Shown: positions 45,247-55,222, counted from the stretch's first letter. The stretch is DNA of 64,000 bases from Clostridium sp. CF012 (GCF_018861755.1 NZ_JAHLEF010000005.1:1-64000), one strand, 5' to 3'. Numbers and translations: made by a program. Notes: generated from the letters alone by a model not told the origin.

Positions 45247-46356
45247 TCATTTAGCAGACTGTTTTTCCATATCTAGCTGAAAACTATGCCTTTCCATCTC
45301 TTTATCCTTTTGTCGTTTCCAAGCATGTAGAACTAGCGCTATGGTAATAACCCCATAGGATATAAACATACGAAAGTATTCACCAACCATAGCCGACCCA
45401 GTAATGTTTTTACCTGCCATAGGCATAACTATAAACATTAAATGAAACAGTGCAGTACCAAAAATGGCATTTGGGATAGAAGCTTTAGCAACCGTTGCAC
45501 CGCCAACTAAAAGTGATGCAGCTGCAAAAAGGCCTGCTTGATCTGCTCCATTATAAGTGTTCATAGTTCCTATATTTTGCAGATAAATTATTTGTCCAAA
45601 GCAAGCAAGGACTGTTGAAATTATGATGGACTGAATACGTGTCTTATCAACAGCAATTCCTGCAGTATCAGATACACTCATGTCAAGTCCTACAGCTCTC
45701 ATGTCCTGACCCAGTTTTGTTTTTCTAAACCAAACAGTGAAGACACAAATCAAACCTATAATCAAAAAGGTTCCAACTGGAATACTTATATCACCTATTT
45801 TTAATAAAATTAGGTGATCAAATCCTTTAGCTACACCCAAGTTCAAGGCATTACGTACACCATACCCTTTAGAAAGCAGCAGTGAACTAGTCTTAAATGG
45901 AATTATAGATCCGCACAGGTATAAAAGAAAAAATTGATAAACACCCAGAATAAAAAAACCTAGAATCATGCCAGTAACCATCTCACGGCCTTTAGCCCTA
46001 TTTAGTACCACACCACAAAAATATCCCAGACCTATAGCTATAGGAAGTGCAACAAGTGCCGCAAGGAGTAGCCCTGGAGCTCCTGTAATACCCCAGTCAG
46101 TAATAAATATCAATCCAATTTGACCTGCCATAGCACCTAAAACCATCCCAAAGTTGATACCCATTCCCGCCATAATAGGAAGCAGCAATGATAGTACTAG
46201 GAAAGAGTTTCTTGCCAGCCTGGTAATAATCTGATCCACCAAAAAACTTCCAGAATACCCCGAAAGCGGTATTGCTATTATGCTGATGATTAAAAACATT
46301 AATGGCACAACACTACCCGTAAGTAATGGGCCTATTTTTTTCTTATCAAATTTCAT
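45247..46356 (-). CDS. ABC transporter permease (BMP/ribose-type), second permease
   Basis: The 369-residue membrane protein has about eight to nine helices of the branched-chain/ribose-type permease family (BPD_transp_2). It shows MAGMGINFGMVLGAMAGQIG near residue 64, GYFCGVVLNRAKGREMVTGMILGF and GLFAAASLLVGGATVAKASI. It follows the other permease by 3 bases. With it and the double ATPase it forms the membrane part of the transporter. Substrate is not evident from the sequence. Confidence 0.88.
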   Translation of the reverse strand: MKFDKKKIGPLLTGSVVPLMFLIISIIAIPLSGYSGSFLVDQIITRLARNSFLVLSLLLPIMAGMGINFGMVLGAMAGQIGLIFITDWGITGAPGLLLAALVALPIAIGLGYFCGVVLNRAKGREMVTGMILGFFILGVYQFFLLYLCGSIIPFKTSSLLLSKGYGVRNALNLGVAKGFDHLILLKIGDISIPVGTFLIIGLICVFTVWFRKTKLGQDMRAVGLDMSVSDTAGIAVDKTRIQSIIISTVLACFGQIIYLQNIGTMNTYNGADQAGLFAAASLLVGGATVAKASIPNAIFGTALFHLMFIVMPMAGKNITGSAMVGEYFRMFISYGVITIALVLHAWKRQKDKEMERHSFQLDMEKQSAK

Positions 46357-46359
46357 GAC

Positions 46360-47394
46360 TTACCTCCCTTTCCGAGTCAGTGCATATACAACCAATCCGT
46401 TAGAAACAATTATTCGGATGATTTCAGATACATCAATATTAATGGCACTGTTTATAACTGACGGCGTCATTGTCACAATACCTTGAAACAAAAACGTTCC
46501 AATAACTACATTGGTAATGGTTGCTTTGTTAACGGAAGCGCCTCCAAGTAGAACCGCTGCCACCGATGAAAATACAAACGATGTTGGTGCATTGTACATT
46601 TGAACAAAACCAAAGCCTTGCTGAAAAACAATCATACCAACTGCTGCTATCATTGTTGACAGCATTACTGATACTAGTCTCATTTTATTAATATTAATTC
46701 CTGAAGCCCTTGCATAATCTGGATTAGAGCCCACCGCTGTAATAGCAGTGCCAAGCTTTGTTTTAAAAAACCCCCAAACTATCAAACACATAAGAATAAA
46801 AAATAAAATCATTCCTGTAGGTATAATTAGATATTTAGAAACGTCAATTTTTAAGATATCACTAAGTACATGTATCCAGTAGTCTTCAATGCTAATTGTG
46901 GTTCTGAGCCCCTCGCCTTTGAATCCCATAACACTTGCTGGATTTTTAAAGGGAAGTTTGAGCCACATTATGTTCATTAAAAATACGAATGAGAAACCCA
47001 CATATGTGGCTATAATCATTTCATCGCCTTTAACACGATTTAAAAGCAATCCATAAAGAAAACCCAAAACTGCGGCCATGGCCAGGCCTACTAAAAAGGC
47101 CACTCCAATCCCTGCCATACCTGTAAGCTTAAAGTCTAGGCTCACCACAGCTCCCATCATTCCTGATATAAGGCCCACTGGAACACCAAAGTTCAGACCG
47201 CATCCTGATTGAATCATAGGCACCATAGAAAGTACCATGATTCCACTCATACCAAAACGCACAATAACATCATTTAAAGATGTATCAACCCTTACCCCGA
47301 AAATAGGAGCCACAATAAATAATGCTAAAAGGAAACTGGCAATGATTATGCGAGCCCATCCAAAGTTTTTGATGAATTTATTTATCTGAGCCAT
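46360..47394 (-). CDS. ABC transporter permease (BMP/ribose-type), first permease
   Basis: The 344-residue protein is a paralogue of its neighbour with the same layout: MVPMIQSGCGLNFGVPVGL near residue 60, GFLYGLLLNRVKGDEMIIATYVGF and FSSVAAVLLGGASVNKATI. It overlaps the ATPase gene by 13 bases, an arrangement for balanced heterodimer formation. AAGGTG precedes the ATG. Confidence 0.88.
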   Translation of the reverse strand: MAQINKFIKNFGWARIIIASFLLALFIVAPIFGVRVDTSLNDVIVRFGMSGIMVLSMVPMIQSGCGLNFGVPVGLISGMMGAVVSLDFKLTGMAGIGVAFLVGLAMAAVLGFLYGLLLNRVKGDEMIIATYVGFSFVFLMNIMWLKLPFKNPASVMGFKGEGLRTTISIEDYWIHVLSDILKIDVSKYLIIPTGMILFFILMCLIVWGFFKTKLGTAITAVGSNPDYARASGININKMRLVSVMLSTMIAAVGMIVFQQGFGFVQMYNAPTSFVFSSVAAVLLGGASVNKATITNVVIGTFLFQGIVTMTPSVINSAINIDVSEIIRIIVSNGLVVYALTRKGR

Positions 47395-49007
47395 ATTTTT
47401 TCACCTTCTTCATTTATTTGAAATTCTCCGGCCATTAATAACCCAAAATCAACCACTGGAGCATCTGGTGGCAAAATACCAAATATTTTTCCTTCACAAA
47501 CAATAGCTATTCTATCACTAATAGCTCTAAGTTCTTCCAGTTCTGAGGATATTATAACTATAGTTGTGTTGTTTTCTTCGTTATATTTTCTTAATGCATC
47601 TAAAACCAATTTTTTTGCTCCAACATCAATACCACGGGTCGGTTCAGAGACAAACAATAGCTTGGGATTCATGGCGAATGCCTTTGCAAGGCAAACCTTT
47701 TGTTGATTTCCCCCTGATAAATTTCTTGCCTTTTGACGTTCGCTAGTGCACCTTATTTCTAATGACTTTATATATTCCAGGGCACATGCTTTCATAGCTT
47801 TCTCGTCACGCCACTTAATCGCCCCCCCTAAATAACTTTTAAGAAATTTATTTTGAACTTGCATGGCATTAAAAGCAATATTCCAGTCAATAGGTTCATC
47901 TAAAAGTAGTCCAACACCTCTACGATCCTCAGATACAAACACTATGCCACTTTGCAGCGCATTTAGCGTATTGTTTAATTGGAGTGCTTTACCCTCGAAG
48001 AAAATCTCCCCACCGCTCGCAAAGAGTCCCATAATTCCGTTAGGAATTCCAAGCTTCCCTTGCCCTGCAAGACCACCAATACCTAAGATTTCACCTCTAC
48101 GAAGCTTTAATGACACATTTTTAATTGTTTCACCAGGCATGTCCACCCAAAGCTTTCGAGCTTCGAAAATTATATCCTTTTCATCAATTTTTACTAGGGG
48201 CCTTATATGTTTGGCTTCTGCATCAACATCCCTACCCACCATCCATTCAGCAATCTGTCTTACATCCACACTCTCTGATGGTGTTTCCACCACAACTAAC
48301 CCATCACGAAGTACAACAATAGTATCGCAAATAGATGTTATTTCATGAAGTCTGTGGGATATAAATACAATAGAAATACCTATATCAGCCAGCAGTCTCA
48401 TTGATTTAAGTAAAATCTCAGCCTCCGATTCTGTAAGTACTGCAGTTGGCTCATCTAAAACAATAAGTTTAACTTGACTTCTGTCAATTTCACGTGCTAT
48501 TTCTATAAATTGCTTATGTCCAACTGGCATGTCGGATACCAAAGTTTCTGTATCTAGCTGAACTCCTAATGTATCTATTGCTTTTTGAGCACTCTTTCGA
48601 ATTTCTGGTAAATCTATAGTTTCTACCCGTTTACCTAGGACCTTTGAAAGCAAACTTTTCTTGGTCTTTTCCATGTTAAGAAGTACATTTTCTCCTACCG
48701 TAAACCCAGGAATTAGTGAAAATTCTTGGTGTACCATTCCTATTCCTGCTTTTAATGCATCAACGGGGCTTTTAAATTTGATTTTTTCTCCATTTAAATA
48801 AACAGAACCTTCGTAGCCTCCAGTTTCGGAAATCACCTTCATACCAAATAAGATATTCATCAGTGTAGATTTCCCTGCTCCATTCTCTCCTACAAGTCCC
48901 AATATTTTTCCTTTTTCAAGTGTGAAACTTATATCTTTAAGCACCCTGTTTCCGTCATATTCTTTGCCAACACCTTCTACTTTAAGTAGTACATTATTTG
49001 TAGACAA
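47382..49007 (-). CDS. Sugar/nucleoside-type ABC ATPase with two nucleotide-binding domains
   Basis: The 541-residue protein carries two ATPase domains. The first has Walker A GENGAGKST and Walker B LIVLDEPTAVLT. The second has the degenerate Walker A GGLAGQGKLG, signature LSGGNQQK and switch VSEPTRGIDVG. This is the RbsA/MglA/YufO pattern. TTG at 49007 is favoured as start because AGAGG is eight bases upstream; a GTG at 49016 touches the site. It follows the binding-protein gene after 141 bases. Confidence 0.9.
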   Translation of the reverse strand: MSTNNVLLKVEGVGKEYDGNRVLKDISFTLEKGKILGLVGENGAGKSTLMNILFGMKVISETGGYEGSVYLNGEKIKFKSPVDALKAGIGMVHQEFSLIPGFTVGENVLLNMEKTKKSLLSKVLGKRVETIDLPEIRKSAQKAIDTLGVQLDTETLVSDMPVGHKQFIEIAREIDRSQVKLIVLDEPTAVLTESEAEILLKSMRLLADIGISIVFISHRLHEITSICDTIVVLRDGLVVVETPSESVDVRQIAEWMVGRDVDAEAKHIRPLVKIDEKDIIFEARKLWVDMPGETIKNVSLKLRRGEILGIGGLAGQGKLGIPNGIMGLFASGGEIFFEGKALQLNNTLNALQSGIVFVSEDRRGVGLLLDEPIDWNIAFNAMQVQNKFLKSYLGGAIKWRDEKAMKACALEYIKSLEIRCTSERQKARNLSGGNQQKVCLAKAFAMNPKLLFVSEPTRGIDVGAKKLVLDALRKYNEENNTTIVIISSELEELRAISDRIAIVCEGKIFGILPPDAPVVDFGLLMAGEFQINEEGEKIWLR

Positions 49008-49148
49008 TAAATTCACCTCTTATATTCCAACATAAGGAAAATTGCTTTGCACACATATGCAGGCAAAGCAATTCACACTTATTTGGTTATAATAATACAT
49101 TTAGAATAGTCTATATAGACCGCTTCCAAATGTTCAATGTTTTTTAAC

Positions 49149-50387
49149 TTATTTTATGGTCTTATATACTGGCGGAACTACTTCTTTACTATTACCTAGG
49201 TATCCTTTTCCAAATACATAAGTATCTTGATAAACCATTATGTGGTTAGAAATCTCTTTATTACTAACTCGGTCTGTATACAATGATCCATTCCACTCAG
49301 CACCTGGTGTGTATAAACCAAATGCCTTTATTACATCAGCAAGATTTCCCTTCTTCATTGTACCTTCTACTACATTCTTACCATATTCTACTAAACCTTC
49401 AGAAGCTGTGTAACCATAAGAGAATGCCCATGTACCCATTCTTCCAGAGCCACCTTTAGCAACTACAGTAGATTCAACTTTTTTAAGAATTTCAGGCCAA
49501 TTTCCAGCTTCTGCTTTTAAATCTATACCAAATGCTCCTGGATATCCCATTACTGGTGAAGGTAGATCTGGTTCTACGAATATAGCGCCTAGTTCTGCAA
49601 CACGTTTTAATAATGGTTCTGTCTGAGCATCATTTGTGCAGAAAAATGCTGTATCTTTTCCATATTTTTCAACCCATGCAGGCATTTTTTCAAGAATAAA
49701 TTGTTGTGCTCCTGGAATTCCAACGTCACTCGTTGGGTCTGGAGCTGTTTCAAATACAAATTTTATTCCTAAGTCCTTACAAGCTTGTTCCATAATGTTT
49801 TTTCTGAGTGAAAGAAGTTCTATACTCATATGTCTTGGGAAAGAAATGTGAACGAAAGTTTTTGCGCCCATCTTTTTAGCAGCGAGTATCATTAGGTATC
49901 CACGATTTACGTTATCAGGGTCAACAACTAAATCCGAAACTGCTTCAATCATAGCAGTATCTTCTTGAGAAGAGTTAGCTAATAGTAATATATCAGGTCT
50001 TTTTTCACGAATCTGTGTAAATGCTGCAACAGTACCTGGAACTGCTTGGTTTACCACGATTACTTTCATGTCTGCATCATCTGCTAGTCCAGTAATTGTT
50101 GAAATAGTAGTTTCTAGTTCTTGCGTAAAATTATCTGGATAAGTAACATGCTTTATCATTCCGCCGGAAGCAGCATCGCCATACTTTTTAATCATTGCTT
50201 CGGCACCACGCAAATCATCTTCACCTTGTGATACAGTACCAGTAACAATACCAATATGCATCTTTTTAGCCTCAGTTACAGCAGGTGTTTTTGTTTCAGG
50301 TGTTGTTGTAGGTGTTTTTCTTGCGCAGCCTACCATACCAAATGTTAGCATTAAACTTAAACCAATTGCTAATGATTTTTTTAACAT
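49149..50387 (-). CDS. DUF3798 substrate-binding lipoprotein
   Basis: The 412-residue protein has a lipoprotein signal ending in GMVGC (cysteine 21), a threonine/proline-rich linker, and a type-1 periplasmic-binding-like fold (MHIGIVTGTVSQGEDDLRGAEAM, DMKVIVVNQAVPGTVAA, TAFFCTNDAQTEPLLKR). It resembles the DUF3798 family, which has no defined ligand. It is the first gene of a unit with a double ATPase and two permeases, so it should deliver the substrate to them. A strong promoter lies 330 bases upstream. Confidence 0.85.
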   Translation of the reverse strand: MLKKSLAIGLSLMLTFGMVGCARKTPTTTPETKTPAVTEAKKMHIGIVTGTVSQGEDDLRGAEAMIKKYGDAASGGMIKHVTYPDNFTQELETTISTITGLADDADMKVIVVNQAVPGTVAAFTQIREKRPDILLLANSSQEDTAMIEAVSDLVVDPDNVNRGYLMILAAKKMGAKTFVHISFPRHMSIELLSLRKNIMEQACKDLGIKFVFETAPDPTSDVGIPGAQQFILEKMPAWVEKYGKDTAFFCTNDAQTEPLLKRVAELGAIFVEPDLPSPVMGYPGAFGIDLKAEAGNWPEILKKVESTVVAKGGSGRMGTWAFSYGYTASEGLVEYGKNVVEGTMKKGNLADVIKAFGLYTPGAEWNGSLYTDRVSNKEISNHIMVYQDTYVFGKGYLGNSKEVVPPVYKTIK

Positions 50388-50545
50388 CTAGAATCCCCCT
50401 TTTTATTTTTCAGAGCATAGCTCATTTATAATACAAAAATTCTAAGTCTAATAGCTTCCCCACAAAAGGAATTAATTTTACAAAGAATTTAGCATCCAAG
50501 TTGTAGCTTGTATAAATTTTTGAATAATTTCAGAGAAATTCATTG

Positions 50546-50665
50546 CTATAATAATTCATATTCTGATTTTGCTTCTTTATTCTCTGTATTATTCCTTGTT
50601 TTGCTATAAAAACCTTTTTTCCGATAAATAGTCTGTCCATTTTCTTCAATCAATTGAATTATCAT
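50546..50665 (-). CDS. Possible 39-residue leader ORF
   Basis: Within the long leader of the DUF3798 operon a reading frame encodes 39 residues, beginning MIIQLIEENGQTIY and ending KSEYELL. No ribosome site precedes it and a stop codon is directly upstream. It may be a leader peptide, a decayed gene or chance. The rest of the 50388-51036 gap contains the promoter, one terminator and otherwise AT-rich sequence. Confidence 0.2.
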   Translation of the reverse strand: MIIQLIEENGQTIYRKKGFYSKTRNNTENKEAKSEYELL

Positions 50666-50722
50666 CTAATCAAAAATTCAACTTATTAAATATTTCATTT
50701 ATTCAGATTATTATTATTTATA

Positions 50723-50751
50723 ATATTACAAGGTTTAATATTTTTTGTCAA
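50723..50751 (-). promoter_or_regulatory. Promoter of the DUF3798 transporter operon
   Basis: Consensus TTGACA (50746-50751) and TAATAT (50723-50728) are separated by 17 bases on the minus strand. Transcription would begin near 50716, giving a leader of about 330 bases. Confidence 0.65.
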
Positions 50752-50976
50752 GATATATATAAATTATGAACTCACAACCATAAAAAAGGTGTCTAGCATA
50801 GTCTAAAGGTCATCCTAATATATGAACTTTTTAATTCTCGCCTCTAACAAGTATATGTTAAACGTTTGTTATATTATGCAGTTTTTCTTGCTTTCGGTAA
50901 TTTAATGCTTTGTTATTCAATAATACAATGACCCTTAAATTAATTGGTTATGCATTTGGTTCTTATATAGATATAG

Positions 50977-51010
50977 AAAAGCACTCAATCACAAAAGATT
51001 GAGTGCTTTT
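50977..51010 (-). terminator. Terminator of the HExxH membrane-protein gene
   Basis: AAAAGCACTCAATC (50977-50990) pairs perfectly with GATTGAGTGCTTTT (50997-51010) with a 6-base loop and a TTTT end on the minus strand. Confidence 0.9.
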
Positions 51011-51036
51011 ACTTTGTCCTTTACTTTTAAATTATA

Positions 51037-51837
51037 TTAGTGTTTTATTGTTGATATAAGCAAGCTTACAAGGTAGGTTATGCTAGAAAAAATCAAGGAC
51101 ACTATAAGAAAACCTATTAACACAATGTTATATTTTAATATACTTTCAGCAATAAAAAATCTTGAAAATCCAAGTACATTCACAACTAATATTAATAAGA
51201 ATATTATAATTAATCCCTTACTCGCACCTTTAATATCCGCAGAACTTAAGGATATGTGAGATGAAATACATATAGCTAAAAATAAGAATAGTATAAAGTA
51301 TGGATTCGCAAAGTTGTTCATTGAAAAGATTGTTTTTATTAAATCAATATAAGAATTCAGTATGATCTTTATTGATTCCTGATTTATATTAGTTATATTC
51401 AAATTATTTAAAGATATATTTATAAATTTATTGTATGTCTTAGGAATCATTACGCGCATTAGTGCAATTATAACGGAAATTCCTCCGAAGATAGGTGCAA
51501 TTCCTATAAAAAAATTACCCGCTTGTTGATATAAACTATTAGGATTATAGGCATGGCTTACATACCCCAGTACGCCATTTTCATCCCTCTTTTGTAGTAG
51601 TACCACTTTCTTAATTTTATGTCCAAAGAGAACAGAGAAGATAGCATGGGACATTTCATGAATGGGGACACCAATAATCGCTGTAATGGCAACTGCCTTC
51701 CAGCCAAAACTTCTTTGGAAATTTTCCATTGAATGATCCCTCAAAAATCCAAGTATAAAGCCTACTAGAATTATCATTCCTGTCAAATATAAGGTATCAA
51801 TTATTGTCTTTATTACTGTGTTTAGTAAGAAATTCAT
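51037..51837 (-). CDS. HExxH multi-spanning membrane protein (M50-like)
   Basis: The 266-residue protein has about six hydrophobic segments and the zinc-protease motif HEMSH (residues 60-64) at the start of the second or third helix. YVSHAYNPNSLYQQAGNFFIGIAP follows near residue 95, reminiscent of the NPDG-like region of site-2 proteases but not identical. It may be an intramembrane metalloprotease or an inactive relative. It stands alone with a terminator. The strict NPDG motif is missing, so the protease call is tentative. Confidence 0.55.
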   Translation of the reverse strand: MNFLLNTVIKTIIDTLYLTGMIILVGFILGFLRDHSMENFQRSFGWKAVAITAIIGVPIHEMSHAIFSVLFGHKIKKVVLLQKRDENGVLGYVSHAYNPNSLYQQAGNFFIGIAPIFGGISVIIALMRVMIPKTYNKFINISLNNLNITNINQESIKIILNSYIDLIKTIFSMNNFANPYFILFLFLAICISSHISLSSADIKGASKGLIIIFLLILVVNVLGFSRFFIAESILKYNIVLIGFLIVSLIFSSITYLVSLLISTIKH

Positions 51838-51965
51838 GCAATCATCCTTTCAAATTTGGCTAAGCTCATATCATACGGGAAGCCTTTTGAGCTTCCCTTA
51901 TACTTGTTTTTTAGGTAGTTTGCAATAAAGTTTTTACTTTAGACAATCCTTCTCTTTTGAAATAT

Positions 51966-52958
51966 TTATTTAAGACTTTCAATAGCCCTTTTAGCCCACT
52001 TAGAGTCTTTATATATAGCTCTGGCTACACCAATAAGATCTGCTTTACCTTCTGAAAGAAGTTTTTCAGCTGCATGAGCGTCAGTAATTCCACCAGTGAG
52101 TATAACTGGAATTGACACAACTTCCTTAATAGCCTCAGTTAAGGGTGAAAAATATCCTTGACTAGTATTACCGGTCACCGTATACCCACAAAATCCCCCT
52201 GAAATATCGAGAACATCTACTCCTGCATTTTCAAATTCTAAGGCTGCAGCTTTGCTATCATCAATAGTACTTCCACCTTCCATATAATCAGAAGCACCTA
52301 ACCTAAGCAAAATGGGGAAGTCTTTGCCCACAGCGTCTATTACGGCTTTAATAATTTCTAAATGAATTTTAATTCTTCCGAGTATTTCTCCACCATATTC
52401 GTCTCCTCTTTTATTAGAAAGTGGAGAAAAAAATTGATTTAAAAGGTATCCATGAGCAGAATGAATCTCCACTCCATCAAAGCCCGCTTCTTTTGTACGC
52501 AACGCAGCATCCGCAAATTCTCCGATTATAATTTTAATTTCATTTTTAGTAAGTTCCTTTGGAACATTACCTGTGCGTGGATTAGCTATAGCAGAAGGTC
52601 CAACTGGCTCATATCCTGTGACCTCTTTATTTGCTGCACTTCCAGCATGATTAATTTGCATTACTGCTTTAGAGCCATTTTTGTGAATAATATTTGCAAG
52701 TTCTTTTAGGTCTTCCACAATACCATTATCTGCTATAGAAAGCTGTCTTTCGCTAGCCTTTCCCTTTTGCGCTATAAAGCTATGTTCTATAATAATCAAT
52801 GATATATATCCACCTTGTGATTTTTCATCATAGTATTCCAATATATCTTTACTTACCCTTCCATCCTGCTGAGCTTTAGAAGTAGCCATGGGCGGCATAA
52901 CCAATCTATTTTTAAAAGTTAACTTACATTGTTCTAGTGGTTTAAGTAAATATGACAT
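51966..52958 (-). CDS. NADH:flavin oxidoreductase, old-yellow-enzyme-like
   Basis: The 330-residue protein is an FMN-dependent TIM-barrel reductase: LKNRLVMPPMATSKAQ-like start, VMQINHAGSAA near residue 100, GFDGVEIHSAHGYLLNQFFSP near 165, RRG-type KRGDEYGG and ILTGGITDAHAAEKLL. No second 4Fe-4S domain is present, so it belongs to the single-domain YqjM/NamA-like group. It would reduce alkenes of activated compounds. AGGAGG precedes the ATG. It stands alone between two short hairpins (one at 51877-51897). Confidence 0.88.
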   Translation of the reverse strand: MSYLLKPLEQCKLTFKNRLVMPPMATSKAQQDGRVSKDILEYYDEKSQGGYISLIIIEHSFIAQKGKASERQLSIADNGIVEDLKELANIIHKNGSKAVMQINHAGSAANKEVTGYEPVGPSAIANPRTGNVPKELTKNEIKIIIGEFADAALRTKEAGFDGVEIHSAHGYLLNQFFSPLSNKRGDEYGGEILGRIKIHLEIIKAVIDAVGKDFPILLRLGASDYMEGGSTIDDSKAAALEFENAGVDVLDISGGFCGYTVTGNTSQGYFSPLTEAIKEVVSIPVILTGGITDAHAAEKLLSEGKADLIGVARAIYKDSKWAKRAIESLK

Positions 52959-53145
52959 TTTTTATCCTCCTAGCTAATATTATATTTCTAATTTTTGTTG
53001 GCATATTAAATCCTTATTTAACTATTTTATCACATACACTCTAGCTTCATAAGGTCTTAATTAATATTTCTAAGATCATTATTTTCGTCTACATAATTAT
53101 TAACTAATATGTTATCATTTTTACTAGCCTTATGTTTAAAAAAAT

Positions 53146-53177
53146 AAAAACACTCTGAAAACTTTCAGAGTGTTTTT
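53146..53177. terminator. Terminator near the HIT gene
   Basis: AAAAACACTCTGAAA (53146-53160) pairs with TTTCAGAGTGTTTTT (53163-53177). The hairpin has T-runs on both sides and lies 44 bases past the HIT stop codon. Confidence 0.85.
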
Positions 53178-53220
53178 GAACCCAGACAATAATAAACCAG
53201 GCTCTGTTATTCTATTCACT

Positions 53221-53646
53221 TTATAAGTTTTCTTTGATTTTGTTCATTAACTGATTATATTCTTCATCTTTAAGAAGGACTTTATCATTAGGTGACATTT
53301 CAAATGTTCCTCCAAAGCTAGGTCCATTCTCATATTTAGGAACTATATGAAAATGAAGATGAGTCATCTTATCAGCATAAGCACCATAGTTGATTTTATC
53401 TGGTGAAAATGTTTTGCTTAAAGCACCTGCAACTCTTGCTACATCTTTCATGTAAAGTGAACGCTCTTCATCATTTAAATCGAAAAGCTCACTTTTATGG
53501 CCATTATATGCTACAACACATCTGCCCTTATAAGTCTGCTCTTTAAATAAATATAAAGTAGAAGCCTCAAGCTTACAAATTTCAATCATTAAATTCGTAA
53601 TTCTTTCATCTCCAGTGCAGTAAAAACAATCATTATCCAAGCTCAT
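53221..53646 (-). CDS. HIT-family protein
   Basis: The 141-residue protein has the histidine triad THLHFHIVPK (about residues 105-114) that binds the nucleotide phosphates. The N-terminal DCFYCTGDE pair of cysteines may bind zinc. HIT proteins hydrolyse nucleotide conjugates. A ribosome site AGGAG precedes the ATG. The gene lies 40 bases after uxaA on the same strand, so it may be read at the end of the hexuronate operon. Confidence 0.88.
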   Translation of the reverse strand: MSLDNDCFYCTGDERITNLMIEICKLEASTLYLFKEQTYKGRCVVAYNGHKSELFDLNDEERSLYMKDVARVAGALSKTFSPDKINYGAYADKMTHLHFHIVPKYENGPSFGGTFEMSPNDKVLLKDEEYNQLMNKIKENL

Positions 53647-53686
53647 ATTTTATTTCTCCTTTTTCAATAATTTTTCTTAAAAATAA

Positions 53687-55174
53687 TTAAAGTGTAACTC
53701 CATTCTTGAAAATAGCGAGTTCTCTGAAGTTATTCACTTCATTGTTCACTAATTCTCCACTAGCTACTTTGATTATATAGTCTATAAATTCCTCAACCAA
53801 AGATTCTAATGACTTATCTCGTGTTAAACTTCCAGCATTAAAATCAATCCAATGAGGCTTTAATTTGTATATTTGGCTGTTTGTTGAGATCTTAATTGTA
53901 GGTACAAAGCTTCCAAACGGAGTGCCCCTTCCCGTTGTGAAAAGAACCATTTGACAACCCGAAGCCGCTAATGCAGAGGAGGCCACTAAATCATTACCTG
54001 GTGCGCTTAAAAGATTAAGGCCCTTTTTCTTTAGTGTTTCTCCATATTTAAGAACATCCACAACTGTAGCGGTACCTGCTTTCTGTGTGCATCCTAGTGA
54101 TTTATCTTCAAGCGTAGTTATGCCTCCTTCTTTATTTCCTGGAGAAGGATTTTCATACACTGGCTGATTATACTGCATAAAATATTCTTTAAAGTCATTA
54201 ATTAAGTGAACTGTTTTGTTATATACCTCTTCACTTTCTGATCTAGCCATTAAAAGAGTTTCTGCTCCAAACATTTCTGGTACCTCTGTTAATATTGTGG
54301 TGCCGCCTTGAGCTACAAGAAAATCCGAAAATTTTCCCACAAGAGGGTTTGCAGTTATACCAGAAAGCCCATCAGATCCGCCGCATTTCAAACCTATTTT
54401 AAGTTCTGATAAGCTGCAAGCTTCCCTTTTGTCCTCTTTCATAATTTCATAAAGTTCTACAAGAAGTCTCGCCCCTTCTTCTATCTCATCTGAAACTTCT
54501 TGAGAAATTAAGAATTTTACCCTTTTCTCATTAAACTCGCCTAGTGATTTTTTGAATTCAGCCATACCATTATTTTCACATCCAAGTCCTAATACTAAAA
54601 CTCCGCCGTTGTTTGGATGTTTAACTGCATCACCTAATATAGTTCTTGTACTTACATGATCCTCTCCAAGCTGTGAGCAACCATAATTATGCTTTAAAAC
54701 TGAAACGTTATCTATGCTAACATTTCCTACTATTTCTTTGAACCTGTGGATGATTCTATCTCCTATGCCGTTTACACAGCCTACGGTAGGAACTATCCAA
54801 AGTTCATTTCTAATGCCTACATTTCCATCAATTCTTTTGTAGCCATTAAAGGTTAGCTTTCTATCTGTAAAACTGTTTTCTATAAGCTTTTGATTAAAAC
54901 TATATTCCTTTATACCATCTAAATTTGTTTTTATATTATGAGTATGAACCCATTGCCCCTCATAAACATCCAGCATTGAATGTCCTATAGGAAATCCATA
55001 TTTCACAATATTCTCCCCTACTTTAATATCTTCTGTAGCTATTTTATGACCCCTTTTAATCGCTTCTTTTATTGTTACTTCACTGTTACCTATAGAAATT
55101 ACTTCCCCTACTGATAAATCCGTCAAAGCTACTACTATATTATCATTTTCATTTATCTGTATAATATTTTTCAT
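53687..55174 (-). CDS. uxaA: Altronate dehydratase
   Basis: The 495-residue enzyme has an N-terminal SAF domain (EVISIGNSEVTIKEAIKRGHK, about 22-42) and a large C-terminal domain with GCENNGMAEFKKSL, LKCGGSDGLSGITANPL and GTPFGSFVPTIKIST. It dehydrates D-altronate to 2-keto-3-deoxygluconate, the galacturonate branch of hexuronate catabolism. It lies after uxaB, separated by 89 bases with a hairpin, and completes the operon's galacturonate branch. Confidence 0.93.
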   Translation of the reverse strand: MKNIIQINENDNIVVALTDLSVGEVISIGNSEVTIKEAIKRGHKIATEDIKVGENIVKYGFPIGHSMLDVYEGQWVHTHNIKTNLDGIKEYSFNQKLIENSFTDRKLTFNGYKRIDGNVGIRNELWIVPTVGCVNGIGDRIIHRFKEIVGNVSIDNVSVLKHNYGCSQLGEDHVSTRTILGDAVKHPNNGGVLVLGLGCENNGMAEFKKSLGEFNEKRVKFLISQEVSDEIEEGARLLVELYEIMKEDKREACSLSELKIGLKCGGSDGLSGITANPLVGKFSDFLVAQGGTTILTEVPEMFGAETLLMARSESEEVYNKTVHLINDFKEYFMQYNQPVYENPSPGNKEGGITTLEDKSLGCTQKAGTATVVDVLKYGETLKKKGLNLLSAPGNDLVASSALAASGCQMVLFTTGRGTPFGSFVPTIKISTNSQIYKLKPHWIDFNAGSLTRDKSLESLVEEFIDYIIKVASGELVNNEVNNFRELAIFKNGVTL

Positions 55175-55222
55175 GAGTGTTCCTCACTCTCCTTAAATCA
55201 TCACCTGCGGTGCTGCAATATT

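Noticed and set aside
50856-50871. cre-like sequence TGTTAAACGTTTGTTA upstream of the DUF3798 promoter
   Set aside because: The spacing between the outer TG and the central CG does not fit the cre consensus, and it lies upstream of the promoter.
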